A DNA stretch of 64,000 nt from Candidatus Hydrogenedentota bacterium (GTDB lineage: Bacteria > Hydrogenedentota > Hydrogenedentia > Hydrogenedentales > SLHB01), in the NCBI GenBank assembly GCA_020848835.1, contig JADLHJ010000024.1:1-64000 (forward strand), read 5' to 3'. This document shows, one piece after another, positions 1-9,173 of this stretch. The notes beneath the pieces were generated by a model, which searched no databases, had not been told where the DNA came from, and saw only the letters and a list, made by a program, of their open reading frames with translations. The position numbers and the translations under genes are program-made. Numbering within the stretch: the first letter of the stretch is position 1; each line of letters starts with the position of its first letter.

Positions 1-71
1 CTTGCGTCCAATATTGCGTGGACAGATCCACTGTCCGGCAGTTTCAACCGGTGTATGTACAGGAGGAAGTC

Positions 72-779
72 ATGGTGCGTTTTGCATGGTTTCGCCGTGC
101 CGCGGCAGTAACGGCGGTGGCGGCGTTCGGTGTGTCCCTGTCGGTCGGCATTGTCGCCGCGGCGGGCGACGAAGAAGAGATCAAGTTCGAGTTGCCGCCC
201 CCCTATTTCGGCGGCACCCCCTTGTCGTATTTCAACGAACACTTGGAAGAGAAGAGCTTCAAACCCCGCGACCCGTTCCTGGCCCCGAAAGGCGCCGTGA
301 ACGTTTCTAAGGGTAAAACAGTTACCAGCAGCGACCCGGATCCGACCTTTGGCAAGCTGTCGATGATCACCGACGGCGAGAAGGGTTACCAGCAAGAGTA
401 CCTGACGGAACTTGGCACCGGCACTCAGTGGGTGCAGGTTGACCTCGGCGCGCCGACGGAAATCTACGCCGTCCTTGCGTGGCACTTCCACGCTGCCGAC
501 CGTGTGTACTTCGACGTTGTCGTGCAGACGGCCGACGATGCCGAGTTCACCAAGAACAAGCAGACCATCTACAACAACGACTACGACAATTCTTCCGGCC
601 TCGGCATCGGCAAGGACAAGGAATACATCGAGTCGAACGAAGGCCGCCTCTTCACCGCTCTGAAGGATGGCAAAGGCGTGACTGGCCGTTTTGTCCGTCT
701 TTATTCGAACGGCAACACCACCGATCAGACGAGCCACTACGTCGAAGTCGAAGTGTGGGGCAAACCCGCCGCGAAGTAA
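72..779 (+). CDS. Secreted discoidin (F5/8 type C)-like domain protein
   Basis: A 235-residue exported protein. The start at 72 is chosen because AGGAGG lies at 61-66 just upstream and the product then begins with a good Sec signal peptide (residues 1 to about 31: a basic start, a long Ala/Val core, then an acidic mature start). Residues about 85-233 look like a galactose-binding/discoidin fold: the WVQVDLG motif, then alternating strands ending in RFVRLY and YVEVEVWG, as in F5/8 type C modules that bind carbohydrate or cell surfaces. No catalytic domain is visible, so it is probably a secreted or periplasmic binding protein. It stands alone, followed at once by a strong terminator. Fold assignment is by motif only; ligand unknown. 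Confidence 0.8.
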   Translation: MVRFAWFRRAAAVTAVAAFGVSLSVGIVAAAGDEEEIKFELPPPYFGGTPLSYFNEHLEEKSFKPRDPFLAPKGAVNVSKGKTVTSSDPDPTFGKLSMITDGEKGYQQEYLTELGTGTQWVQVDLGAPTEIYAVLAWHFHAADRVYFDVVVQTADDAEFTKNKQTIYNNDYDNSSGLGIGKDKEYIESNEGRLFTALKDGKGVTGRFVRLYSNGNTTDQTSHYVEVEVWGKPAAK

Positions 780-802
780 TCGCGAATTGGCGAAGTAAAT
801 TT

Positions 803-838
803 CGGGAGCGCAGCCAAACGGCCGCGCTCCCGTTTTTT
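803..838 (+). terminator. Rho-independent terminator of the discoidin gene
   Basis: CGGGAGCGC (803-811) pairs perfectly with GCGCTCCCG (824-832), followed by six T (833-838). It sits 24 bases after the stop of the discoidin gene. Confidence 0.9.
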
Positions 839-851
839 ATGGCCGCAAATT

Positions 852-935
852 CGTGCTCGTGCTCCTGCTCGTCATCGTACTCGCACTCGATAGTCGAATG
901 AATCGATTACGATGACGAGCAGGAGCACGAGCACG
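852..935. repeat. Palindromic intergenic element, copy 1 (28-bp perfect arms)
   Basis: Bases 852-879 are the exact reverse complement of 908-935; the 28-base loop is different from that of copy 2 at 29996-30085, whose arms are identical. The arms are built from GCTCGTGCTCCTGCTCGTC-type units. It lies just downstream of a terminator, in the gap between two convergent genes, and is typical of REP-like or MITE-like dispersed palindromes. No transposase is nearby. Confidence 0.85.
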
Positions 936-963
936 CGAAACGGCAATTTTGAATCTCTACGCG

Positions 964-3900
964 CTACCGCGCATCCGCTGAGTATGGAACCACCTCATTC
1001 GCCGGTGCCGAGGTCGCCGGCAGCCACGACACATATTGGTTCCCAGTCTGTCCCGCGCTCGATAAATCGACTACACGAATCGGCGTGCCGTCCGCGGCGT
1101 TAATCGTGCCGTAAATCCACGGCGGGATTGTATCGCCATCAAATGTGCCCGGCGTAAACTGCGCCGTCGCAGGGTCGATTTTCGGCAGTTCACTCGGATT
1201 CAATGTGTTGTAGCGCGCATCGTAGGCGTACAAGATTGGACCGCGATAAAATGACACCGTATTCGCAAACGATTCTTGTCCTGCCCAGAAGTGCGGCGTG
1301 AAATCGAAATCTAAATCAACCACGTCCCCCGTCTTCCATTCGCGTTCTTCGCCCGAATATCTACCGGGCGAAAACTTTCGGGCTTCGCCACCGCCGTTCA
1401 CCCGCATGTTGAAGGATTTCGACCAACGTGGAACGCGAACAAACAGCGAAAAAGTTTCCGGCTTATCCAAATTCAACTTCAGCGTGACCTTTCCGTCAGC
1501 CGGGTACCGCGTATCCTGTTCAATCGTGACACGATTGCCCGAAGGCAGTGACGCCTTCATTGTGCAAGGTCCATAGAAATTGATCGCGAGACCGTTATCC
1601 TTCTCCATCAATGCCCATTCGGAAATCATTCCGAGCGGACGATTTGCATTCACGGAACAGCAATTCAGATCAGGCCCGCCCTTCGGGGCCTGCCAATGCA
1701 GTTCCACGCCGAAGAGGCGCGTGCCGTTCATCGAAACGTTATACGCGCAGGTGCGCCCGCCGTAGGGAATCGCGCCGAGCGCGCTGTTCAACGTACTCAA
1801 CTCAATCTCATCGGCGACGCGCGCGTCGCCGGTGAGCCGTAGCATGTCAATTGACATCGCGAGCCACGCGACAGTGCAGCAGGTCTCAATCGCGCCCGTG
1901 TTAAATGGTGAGCCCGTGAAACCTTCGCCCGAAGTGAGACCGCCGGTGTTGTGGCGATCGCCCTTGACCGCGCTCCACCACATGTGCTCGAAGGCCTTCT
2001 TGTACTGCTCCTCTCCCGTAAGCCAGTAGAGTTCCGGGAGCGCTTCCCAATCGTGAATCGCTTCCCAACGATGCTGCGGAAATTCGGTAATCGGTTTTCC
2101 TGCCAGCGCGGAATCGAGGTAGTGTCCCGCGCCCGCATCGTTCCACGCTTCGTGCACGATGTACTTCGCAAGTTCGAGATAGCGCTCGATGCCGGTCTTG
2201 TTGTAGAGCAACACCAACCCATGACACACGGCCATGTTCATCTGTCCGCCGCCGCCATCATTAATCAGCGAAGGCCCGCCGGGACCGAAGGTCTCGAACA
2301 ACAAATCCGCAGCGTGCTTGCACGCTTCCAGCGCGGGTTCGTAGTTCGTATCTTCGTAATAAAGCATCAAGCCGAGCATGCAATGGTAGTGGCCCCAAAC
2401 ATCCCAATTGCCGCCGGTAATGCGCGACGATTTCGGAAACGGCCCGAGATAACCGTCTTCCTGCTGACATGCAATCAGATCTTTCACAAACCTATCGATA
2501 ACATTCTTCAATTCTTCATCGTGCGTAAGCCGCCACGTGAGTTGCGCGGAGGTGAGGTATTTCCCCGCAAACTCCCCCGCCCACGGCACCAACGGCTCGC
2601 GCATCGGCGTCTTGTCCCGATCGCGCAACACTTGCAGGATCGCGGGACTGGTGGTTGGCGTGCTGATGAGATACTCGTCGATGGCATTATCGATCCGCGT
2701 GCGCAAATATCCTTGAAGATCAAACTCCGCACTACGTACGGGCGCGAGCGCGGGCTTAATTACATGTGCAATGCTAGGTGCCGTTTTGCTGTTCCAGCTG
2801 TAAAATTTGATTGTGCCTATTGGGCCCGGCGTGGCTGATGTATTTCCGCTCGAGTTATTCGCAATGACGCTCCAGCGGTAGGCGCCGGGAGGGTGAGGAA
2901 GTTCGAAGGTGTCTGGGGTAACCGGAGTGCCGGGAGGGACTATTTTGAGAGAAGTCCCAGTCGCACTGGCTGTAATGTGGACTGACGGATCGGCGACATT
3001 CGTGAACTGTATCGAATACATGTCTGCACCGCCTGATGGCGTCCAAGTAAGTGTTAAAGGCTCGTTTCGCCTTTTCCATACGACATCGGTTTTTGGCGAT
3101 ACAATCGCAAATGCACCCGGGCCAGGCTCTGGTCCACCATACTCCTGTGCTGCGCCAATCGGCGCGAGCATATTGAACTCCGCGAGATTTCCTGCCTCGG
3201 CCTTCATCCAGGCGTCCGATCGCGCCGTATCTGCAACCCGCACTTCATCGATCGTGCCGTGAAATTGCCACGGCTCGAAATGCAGTACACCGCGACCAAT
3301 CCGCATTTCATTGATACGCAACGGACCAGGTAGTGCTTCGTCGCGCTCAAACACGGTGCCATCGATACAGATCGTGCGCGAACGGTTTCGCGCGTCGTAG
3401 CGAATTACCGCTGAATGCCATTCGTTTGGCGCGATGCCCGCGGGATTCATTTCGCCCACGCGCTTACCTTCGCTTGTCGCGTTGGTGTGTACGATGTTCG
3501 GCGTCTTGATGCCAAAGTTGAACCATTCTTCCGGGCCTTCAGTCTTGCGGCCCGAGGCAAGGTTCTGGAGTCCAGGATTTTCGACCATACGAAATCGCAG
3601 CGCGATGGTGAGTTGCTCGCCGATGCCGTTGAGGGCTTCGGGTGCTACATTGAGGTAGCCATGTTGATCGGTAAAAATTGCACCTTTTTGTTCTAGTTCC
3701 ACGCTGCCTTCCTTCGTAACGACAGCGTTATTGCCCGATGAGTCCTTTGCATCGTGGCGTAAGTGCAATACCGCGCGATACGACGCATCCCAAATATCTG
3801 AGGCAGGCTGAGCGACCGCGCTGGAATTGCCGTAATATAGAAAGATGCGCTGTTTGGCACTCTTTGTGTCGATGTTTGGCACACGCGCGTACACTTCGAT

Positions 3901-4173
3901 GCCGTCCGCGTCCCATTGCACAACTTCCAAATCGAACGTGTTCCCGGCTGAATTCACAACCCGCGCATCGGCGCCGGCAGTTGCAGGGTCATGTTTGCAA
4001 TCAGCCGCCGGAATGCGAATGCGCAACGGAAAATCGGTCAGGTCTTCCGATATCCATGCCGTATTGATATCGATGCAATGCCGTACCTTCCAATCCGGGT
4101 TCCACCAATCGTCGGCGTGAGCGACGATGCATGCGGTTATGGCGGCGAGAAAAAAAAGAACAGCGCGACGCAT
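964..4173 (-). CDS. Secreted multidomain GH127-type glycosidase (DUF1680, beta-L-arabinofuranosidase-like)
   Basis: A 1069-residue exported enzyme. The start is set at 4173, where a GGGAGG ribosome-binding site precedes ATG and a Sec signal (residues 1-20) follows. Domains in order: DUF2341 (about 23-115, beginning WWNPDWKVR), LamG/concanavalin-like (about 130-330), a fibronectin-like strand region (about 345-460), then a GH127 (alpha/alpha)6 barrel (about 510 to the C terminus). The zinc/nucleophile signature of GH127 is intact: E763-T-C765 and the C838-C839 pair, matching Glu338/Cys340/Cys417/Cys418 of bifidobacterial HypBA1. It probably removes L-arabinofuranosyl or related sugars from plant-type glycans outside the cytoplasm. 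It is monocistronic and convergent with the discoidin gene. The exact substrate cannot be read from sequence. Confidence 0.85.
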   Translation of the reverse strand: MRRAVLFFLAAITACIVAHADDWWNPDWKVRHCIDINTAWISEDLTDFPLRIRIPAADCKHDPATAGADARVVNSAGNTFDLEVVQWDADGIEVYARVPNIDTKSAKQRIFLYYGNSSAVAQPASDIWDASYRAVLHLRHDAKDSSGNNAVVTKEGSVELEQKGAIFTDQHGYLNVAPEALNGIGEQLTIALRFRMVENPGLQNLASGRKTEGPEEWFNFGIKTPNIVHTNATSEGKRVGEMNPAGIAPNEWHSAVIRYDARNRSRTICIDGTVFERDEALPGPLRINEMRIGRGVLHFEPWQFHGTIDEVRVADTARSDAWMKAEAGNLAEFNMLAPIGAAQEYGGPEPGPGAFAIVSPKTDVVWKRRNEPLTLTWTPSGGADMYSIQFTNVADPSVHITASATGTSLKIVPPGTPVTPDTFELPHPPGAYRWSVIANNSSGNTSATPGPIGTIKFYSWNSKTAPSIAHVIKPALAPVRSAEFDLQGYLRTRIDNAIDEYLISTPTTSPAILQVLRDRDKTPMREPLVPWAGEFAGKYLTSAQLTWRLTHDEELKNVIDRFVKDLIACQQEDGYLGPFPKSSRITGGNWDVWGHYHCMLGLMLYYEDTNYEPALEACKHAADLLFETFGPGGPSLINDGGGGQMNMAVCHGLVLLYNKTGIERYLELAKYIVHEAWNDAGAGHYLDSALAGKPITEFPQHRWEAIHDWEALPELYWLTGEEQYKKAFEHMWWSAVKGDRHNTGGLTSGEGFTGSPFNTGAIETCCTVAWLAMSIDMLRLTGDARVADEIELSTLNSALGAIPYGGRTCAYNVSMNGTRLFGVELHWQAPKGGPDLNCCSVNANRPLGMISEWALMEKDNGLAINFYGPCTMKASLPSGNRVTIEQDTRYPADGKVTLKLNLDKPETFSLFVRVPRWSKSFNMRVNGGGEARKFSPGRYSGEEREWKTGDVVDLDFDFTPHFWAGQESFANTVSFYRGPILYAYDARYNTLNPSELPKIDPATAQFTPGTFDGDTIPPWIYGTINAADGTPIRVVDLSSAGQTGNQYVSWLPATSAPANEVVPYSADAR

Positions 4174-4260
4174 TGAGATCCTCCCAGATGAAGCAAACCT
4201 AACTTCCGCAGACCCGGGCGGATTATACGCACAAAACCAAAGCGGCGATACCTCGCCGCG

Positions 4261-4325
4261 CTCCAAGGCGCTCCGCGCAAACGCCTAATTGCGTACAGTC
4301 TGAATTTGCGCGGAGCGCCTTGGAG
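4261..4325. repeat. 21-bp perfect inverted repeat in the divergent promoter region
   Basis: Bases 4261-4281 are the reverse complement of 4305-4325, with a 23-base spacer. A second small palindrome, GCGGGACGATAGTCCCGC, follows at 4327-4344. It lies between the divergent GH127 gene and the DUF1569 gene. It could be a dispersed palindromic element or a transcriptional barrier; there is no T-run. Confidence 0.75.
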
Positions 4326-4433
4326 TGCGGGACGATAGTCCCGCTTTTGACTTCACCAGGCGATAGTCTCGACACCGACCCCATTTCCTTGTACCATAAT
4401 CCCCAGGTGCTTAAGGCTGCGGAGGGGTGGGTC

Positions 4434-4886
4434 ATGCCAGTATTGTCTTCTTCAAACAAAAGTGTGTATCTCAGTCGTTTTGAAAGGATTGCTCCGGACG
4501 CGAAACCGCTCTGGGGGAAGATGACCGGCGCGCAGATGTTCGGGCACGTGACAAACACGCTCCTGTACACATTGTGCGAAACACCGGTCATCCCGTTCCG
4601 CGGAAACTTCAAAACACAATTCATCTACGCGCCGCTGCTCCTGAACGGCATTCTAAAATTTCCAAAGAATGTGAAAATCCCGCAATCAAAAAAATCCAAG
4701 CCTATTACGCTTACCGAAGGTGCGCTCGATACACTTTCACAAACCATCGATCGCGTATTGGCGGAAATGGACGCGGGGGAGTTTCACCCGCCGCACCATC
4801 CGTACTTCGGGCACATCGGCCCGCACAAATGGCTGAAGTTTCACGCGGCCCATTTCGATCATCACCTGCGCCAATTCGGTTGCTAG
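4434..4886 (+). CDS. DUF1569 (DinB-like) family protein
   Basis: A 150-residue cytoplasmic protein. It carries the family hallmarks: an N-terminal RFERIAPDAKPLWGKMTGAQ stretch, in which DUF1569/DinB-superfamily proteins read 'LWGKM-xxxQM-xxH', and a C-terminal HFDHHLRQFG. These histidines are probable metal ligands of a four-helix bundle. The ATG at 4434 is chosen because GGAGGGG lies 8-12 bases upstream and the family normally begins just before the first helix; an upstream in-frame ATG at 4320 lies inside an inverted repeat and is less likely. The biochemical role of DUF1569 is unknown. It is followed 8 bases later by the propeller gene and is probably co-transcribed with it. Confidence 0.8.
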   Translation: MPVLSSSNKSVYLSRFERIAPDAKPLWGKMTGAQMFGHVTNTLLYTLCETPVIPFRGNFKTQFIYAPLLLNGILKFPKNVKIPQSKKSKPITLTEGALDTLSQTIDRVLAEMDAGEFHPPHHPYFGHIGPHKWLKFHAAHFDHHLRQFGC

Positions 4887-4894
4887 CGGTAGCC

Positions 4895-5968
4895 GTGAAA
4901 CGCGCGTTTCTAGTTCTCTTCGCGGTTTTCGTTGCCATTGGCGTGATCCTCGCATGGTTCGTCTTTGGCCCGTCGGAGATCGAACCCATCGCGTGGACGC
5001 CCCAGCCCGCGCCATTGCTGACCGGGCAATACGCGCAAAACAGCCTGCTTTCCTTAAAACTCTATACCACCGACGGCTTGATCGGACCCGAAGACATTGC
5101 GCGCGATTCCGAAGGCCGCTTCTACACGGGCGTCGTGGATGGCCGCATCGTACGCTTTAAAGAAGATATGCAATTCTCCACCTTTGCAAATACTGGCGGC
5201 CGCCCTCTGGGAATGGAGTTCGACGCGCAAGGCAATCTAATTGTCTGTGACGCGCACAAGGGACTGTTGTCCATCGATCCCAAAGGTGCGATCACGACCC
5301 TCACGACGGAAGAAGGCGGCGTCAAATTTGGCTTCACAGACGATCTCGCCATCGCAAAAGACGGCACGATCTATTTCACCGACGCCTCGTACAAATTCCA
5401 CGCGCCGAACTATCTCGCCGATCTTATGGAACACCGCGGCAACGGAAAGTTTCTGAAATACGACCCCGCCACAAAGACGACAACGAAGCTCATCGGCGAC
5501 TTGTGTTTTGCAAACGGCGTCGCGCTCGCGCCGGACGAATCCTTTGTTCTCGTAAACGAAACGTGGAACTACCGCGTACTGCGTTATTGGCTCACCGGCG
5601 AAAAGAAAGAGACCTGGGACGTATTCATCGATAATCTCCCGGGCTTTCCCGACAACATCACCTCCAATGGCAAGGGAACCTTCTGGCTTGCATTGGCAAA
5701 TCCGCGCAACCCAGTTGCCGATACACTCGCGCCATATCCGCGCGTACGCCGCGCGTTGTGGAAACTGCCAAAGGCCCTGCACCCCAAAGCCGTGCGCTAC
5801 TCGTTTGTGCTCGGTCTGGATAAGGATGGCAAGGTGATTCGCAATCTGCAGAATCCTTCCGGACAACTCGCACCGGTCACGAGTGTCAACGAGTACGATG
5901 GAAAGCTTTATTTGGGCAGTGTGGAAGATGCGCAGTTTGGTGTGTTCGATTTGGGCCTATTGAAGTGA
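4895..5968 (+). CDS. Membrane-anchored SMP-30/strictosidine-synthase-like beta-propeller
   Basis: A 357-residue protein with one N-terminal transmembrane or uncleaved signal segment (about residues 4-24) and then a six-bladed propeller related to SMP-30/gluconolactonase and APMAP/strictosidine-synthase-like hydrolases. Recognisable stretches are GPEDIARDSEGRFYTG, GFTDDLAIAKDGTIYFTDAS, FANGVALAPDESFVLVNE and GFPDNI, which are typical metal-site and blade motifs. The start is GTG at 4895, 8 bases after the DUF1569 stop; no long open frame without an overlap exists upstream. It probably hydrolyses a lactone or ester outside the cytoplasm; the substrate is unknown. Confidence 0.85.
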   Translation: MKRAFLVLFAVFVAIGVILAWFVFGPSEIEPIAWTPQPAPLLTGQYAQNSLLSLKLYTTDGLIGPEDIARDSEGRFYTGVVDGRIVRFKEDMQFSTFANTGGRPLGMEFDAQGNLIVCDAHKGLLSIDPKGAITTLTTEEGGVKFGFTDDLAIAKDGTIYFTDASYKFHAPNYLADLMEHRGNGKFLKYDPATKTTTKLIGDLCFANGVALAPDESFVLVNETWNYRVLRYWLTGEKKETWDVFIDNLPGFPDNITSNGKGTFWLALANPRNPVADTLAPYPRVRRALWKLPKALHPKAVRYSFVLGLDKDGKVIRNLQNPSGQLAPVTSVNEYDGKLYLGSVEDAQFGVFDLGLLK

Positions 5969-5995
5969 AGTGTGGGAATGGGAGAGATGGGACGT

Positions 5996-6475
5996 ATGGG
6001 AATGATGAGAGGTATGGGATTGCGTGCGCCAGCGATTCGCGATGATTGGCGCGGTATGGCCTGTGTTGCCGCCTCTCTGCTTGCTACGCTAAACATAACT
6101 GCCTGCACATCTGCGCCCCGTATTACCGTGGCAGACGATTTGGTCGTAGAACTTCGTAACGCCGGTGTGCCAATCGAAACGCAAGAGCCCGCGCCAATGC
6201 CCAGTGGCAGTCAGTTCCGGTTCGATGAAGGCGTGCGCGTGAAGGGTCAAGGTCTATTCGTCGATATTCTCCGGATTGAAGACCGTCGCGTGTTCGACAT
6301 CGCGAAATCCGCGGGGCGCCTTCTGGTGGTCGCTGAAGCGGTGGCAGGACAGCCAATTCCCGATAATCCGTCCGTCTACGCGCGCCACCCATTCGTCGTG
6401 ATTATTCGACAGCAGCCGGAAGGCTTGGCCCTTGAACACACGCTTGCGAAAATGCTTCCGCCTGAGCCAGAGTAG
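5996..6475 (+). CDS. Small putative lipoprotein
   Basis: About 159 residues, unrecognised. A hydrophobic stretch ending in a lipobox-like NITAC (cysteine about residue 37) suggests lipoprotein export, with a short soluble domain after it. The N terminus is ambiguous: GTG 5972 and in-frame ATGs at 5978, 5987, 5996, 6002, 6005, 6014 and 6056 follow each other in a purine-rich tract encoding Met/Gly-rich residues. ATG 5996 is preferred for the GGGAG at 5980-5984; 6056 would also leave an intact signal. It follows the propeller gene closely and precedes the nucleoside hydrolase by 28 bases, so it is probably part of the same transcript. Function unknown. Confidence 0.6.
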   Translation: MGMMRGMGLRAPAIRDDWRGMACVAASLLATLNITACTSAPRITVADDLVVELRNAGVPIETQEPAPMPSGSQFRFDEGVRVKGQGLFVDILRIEDRRVFDIAKSAGRLLVVAEAVAGQPIPDNPSVYARHPFVVIIRQQPEGLALEHTLAKMLPPEPE

Positions 6476-6503
6476 TTGTATTCCTCTTATCTGGAGTTAA
6501 TGC

Positions 6504-7445
6504 ATGAGCGGTCTTATCTTGTCAGCAGCATTTCTATTCTCCGCCTCGGCGGCGCCAATCCCCGTTATTCTCGATACCGATCTCGGTGACGACATCGACG
6601 ACACTTGGGCGCTCGCAATGTTGTTGGGTTCGCCTCAGGTGGATGTAAAGCTGATCGTCACGGCGTCCGATGACACGCCAACGAAAACACGCCTGGTCGC
6701 AAAGATTCTTGATGGCATGGGCCGCACCGATATACCGCTTGCGCAAGGCGTGAAGAATAGCGACAACAAGATCAATCAAGCACAATGGCTCGGCGACTAC
6801 CAACTCACCCAGTACAAAGGCGAGGTGATCGACGATGGTGTCGGCGCGCTCATCGACGAGATCAAAAACGCCAAAGATAAGATCGCGCTGTGCGTTATCG
6901 GACCACAGACAAATATCAAAGCGGCCCTGGAACGTGATCCGTCCATCGCGGAGAAAGCGCGAGTCATATTGATGGCAGGCAGCGTGCATATCGGCTACGA
7001 CGGCAAAGAGGGCCGGAGCCCGGAGTGGAACGTTGTCAAAGATGTGCCAGCGGCAAAGGCGGTCTTCGCCGCGCCCTGGGAAATTACCATGGCGCCCCTC
7101 GACATCTGCGGCACGCTGCGCCTCGTGGGTCCACGCTACAACGCAGTGAAAGTTTCCAAGAACCCGCTCGCGTCAACGACAATCGACAACTACGAGAACT
7201 GGGTTAACCGCAAACAACACCCTGCGGATTCAAGCAGCATCCTTTTTGACACGGCTGCTGCTTACCTCGCCTTCGATGAATCGCTCATGGAAATTGAGAC
7301 GGTAAAATTGTCGGTTGATGACAAGGGAAACACCGTCCCGGATGAAAACGGCCGGCCAGTACGCTGCGCATTGCGGTGGAAAGATCGCGAGGCATTTGAG
7401 CAGCTTTTGCTGGACGCCTTGACCAAGACTTCGCCAGCGAAATAA
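6504..7445 (+). CDS. Exported nucleoside hydrolase (inosine/uridine-preferring family)
   Basis: A 313-residue protein of the IunH family, which cleaves the N-glycosidic bond of ribonucleosides to ribose plus base. The calcium-binding Asp cluster is present at residues 24-33 (DTDLGDDIDD), with GPQTNIKAAL and a later LMAGS as in the family. Unlike cytoplasmic homologues it starts with a probable Sec signal (residues 1-17), so it likely acts in the periplasm or outside the cell, scavenging nucleosides; exported members of this family are known. The gene ends 2 bases before the ABC-2 permease gene. Confidence 0.88.
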   Translation: MSGLILSAAFLFSASAAPIPVILDTDLGDDIDDTWALAMLLGSPQVDVKLIVTASDDTPTKTRLVAKILDGMGRTDIPLAQGVKNSDNKINQAQWLGDYQLTQYKGEVIDDGVGALIDEIKNAKDKIALCVIGPQTNIKAALERDPSIAEKARVILMAGSVHIGYDGKEGRSPEWNVVKDVPAAKAVFAAPWEITMAPLDICGTLRLVGPRYNAVKVSKNPLASTTIDNYENWVNRKQHPADSSSILFDTAAAYLAFDESLMEIETVKLSVDDKGNTVPDENGRPVRCALRWKDREAFEQLLLDALTKTSPAK

Positions 7446-7447
7446 CG

Positions 7448-8263
7448 ATGCGCCTTTTTGTAAACGTATTTACCGCGATTGCCACGTTTACCACGTTTCT
7501 CTATTTTCGGCGCCGCCGCACTTGGCTCATGGCGTTGTTGATCACGACACCGGTATTTGTGCCTTTTCTCGCGACCTTTAACCCGTCCGAGTCGAGCGAA
7601 TACCCGCAGGAAGTTTTCGACGCCGCCGCGCAGTTTCTCTACCTGCTCACCATTACGCCGTTGATGGCGCTGGTGTTCGGGTGCTCGTTGTTGTCGGAGG
7701 AAATCGAAGGCCGCACCTTGCCGTTGTTACTGGCGCGGGCCGCGCCGCGCTCGGCGATCGTACTGGGAAAATACGCCGCGTTCGTATTCGTCACATATAT
7801 AATGATCCTCGTATCCTTTCTGCTGACCTTCTGTAGTTTTGCGCATTTTCTGATGCTGAGCGTGACCAACTTCTTTCCATTATTTCTGCGCTTCTCCGTG
7901 CTCATTGGCGTTGCGCTAATCGCCTACGGCGCGCTCTGCGTCGCCATCAGCACAATCACCAAACATCCCGTAGTCGTCACCGCGCTATTCATCTTCGGCT
8001 GGGAGAAGCTCGTCGCGGCGCTTCCGGGTTACGCCGACTTTCTCACCCTGCAGAAATACATCCTGCGCCTATTGCCGGAAGTTTCTTTCAATCGCGTCGA
8101 GGTCGAGAAAGTCGAGCTTCCGCCAGAATTCATGCGCGCCGTATATCCTGTATCCACAACCTTTTCAATTGCGACGCTCGCGATAACAACCGTTGTTCTG
8201 TTGTTTCTCGCGTGCCTAATCGTTCGTTCCCGCGAATTCGCGTCCGCCAGTACTGCGGGGTAG
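7448..8263 (+). CDS. ABC-2-type membrane permease
   Basis: A 271-residue integral membrane protein with about six hydrophobic segments and the cytosolic motif LLSEEIEGRTLPLLLARAAPR between TM2 and TM3, typical of ABC-2/NosY-type permeases ('E-x-G-T-xx-LLL-x-P-xxR'). It starts 2 bases after the nucleoside hydrolase stop. No ATPase partner is encoded next to it, so it must borrow one from elsewhere or the locus is incomplete. Substrate unknown. Confidence 0.8.
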   Translation: MRLFVNVFTAIATFTTFLYFRRRRTWLMALLITTPVFVPFLATFNPSESSEYPQEVFDAAAQFLYLLTITPLMALVFGCSLLSEEIEGRTLPLLLARAAPRSAIVLGKYAAFVFVTYIMILVSFLLTFCSFAHFLMLSVTNFFPLFLRFSVLIGVALIAYGALCVAISTITKHPVVVTALFIFGWEKLVAALPGYADFLTLQKYILRLLPEVSFNRVEVEKVELPPEFMRAVYPVSTTFSIATLAITTVVLLFLACLIVRSREFASASTAG

Positions 8264-8348
8264 GCTGCGCGCGCGACAGCACAGGAATTTGTATACTGGT
8301 TTCCAGGTGCGTTAATTGGGCAATTGCACATCAACGGAGAATCTTCAT

Positions 8349-9173
8349 ATGAAAACGTTTGGACGGCGTGAATTCTTAATCGCGGGCGCAGTGGCACTGC
8401 CTGCCTTCGCATTTTCGACGAAAGCAGTCGCGGCGGCGCCCTACGCCGGATTTCGCATGGGCAGCCAAAGTTACAGCTTCCGGTATTTCAAAGACCCGGC
8501 GGTCGCGATTGCGAAATTAAAAGAACTCGGCCTCACCGAAATGGAATTCTGCAGCGTCCACTTCAAACCCGATGCCACGGATCCGGGCTTCGCCGCAGTA
8601 AAGGAACTAATCGCGTCGTCCGGCATTAAGGTCCCGGTGTACGGCGTGGAAGGCTTTGGCAAAGACGAAGCGGCCAACCGCAAGAAATTCGAATTCGCGA
8701 AGGCGCTCGGCCTCGAAGTTATTTCCGCCGACATCGAGAAAGAAGGCAACGCGATGAAGAACGTCGATGCCCTCTGCAAAGAGTTCAACATCAAAGCCGG
8801 CATTCACAACCACGGTCCCGGCGCACGTTACGACAAAGTAACCGATACGATCAATGCGGTAAAAGGTACCAGCGTCGCGGTCGGCGCCTGTGTAGATACC
8901 GGCCACGTGATCCGTTCCGGCGAGAAGCCGCACGAAGTCATCGCCGCGTTGGGCGAGCGCGTGCATTCGTTGCACCTGAAAGATTGGAAACACGGCGGTG
9001 CGGAACAGATCGTCGGCGAAGGCGACATGGACCTCGTTGCGGTGGCAAAGGCGCTCAAGGCCATTAACTTCAAAGGCCCGATCATGCTCGAGTACGAGGA
9101 CCATGAAAGCGATCCCGTACCGCACATGAAGAAAGGATTGGAGAATTGGCAAAAAGCCTGCGACAAAGCATGA
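8349..9173 (+). CDS. Tat-exported sugar phosphate isomerase/epimerase-like protein
   Basis: A 274-residue protein of the xylose-isomerase-like TIM-barrel superfamily (AP_endonuc_2). The start at 8349 is supported by GGAGA 8-12 bases upstream and gives a twin-arginine leader, GRREFLIAG, at residues 5-13, followed by a hydrophobic stretch and Ala-rich cleavage region. The barrel carries the family's metal-site residues: E in LTEMEF, the AGIHNHGPG His motif, DTGHV, HLKD and a late EYEDHE. Such secreted TIM barrels are frequent in planctomycete-like sugar catabolism loci (oxidised sugars, inositol-like compounds). The actual substrate is unknown. ATGA overlap with the next gene. Confidence 0.85.
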   Translation: MKTFGRREFLIAGAVALPAFAFSTKAVAAAPYAGFRMGSQSYSFRYFKDPAVAIAKLKELGLTEMEFCSVHFKPDATDPGFAAVKELIASSGIKVPVYGVEGFGKDEAANRKKFEFAKALGLEVISADIEKEGNAMKNVDALCKEFNIKAGIHNHGPGARYDKVTDTINAVKGTSVAVGACVDTGHVIRSGEKPHEVIAALGERVHSLHLKDWKHGGAEQIVGEGDMDLVAVAKALKAINFKGPIMLEYEDHESDPVPHMKKGLENWQKACDKA

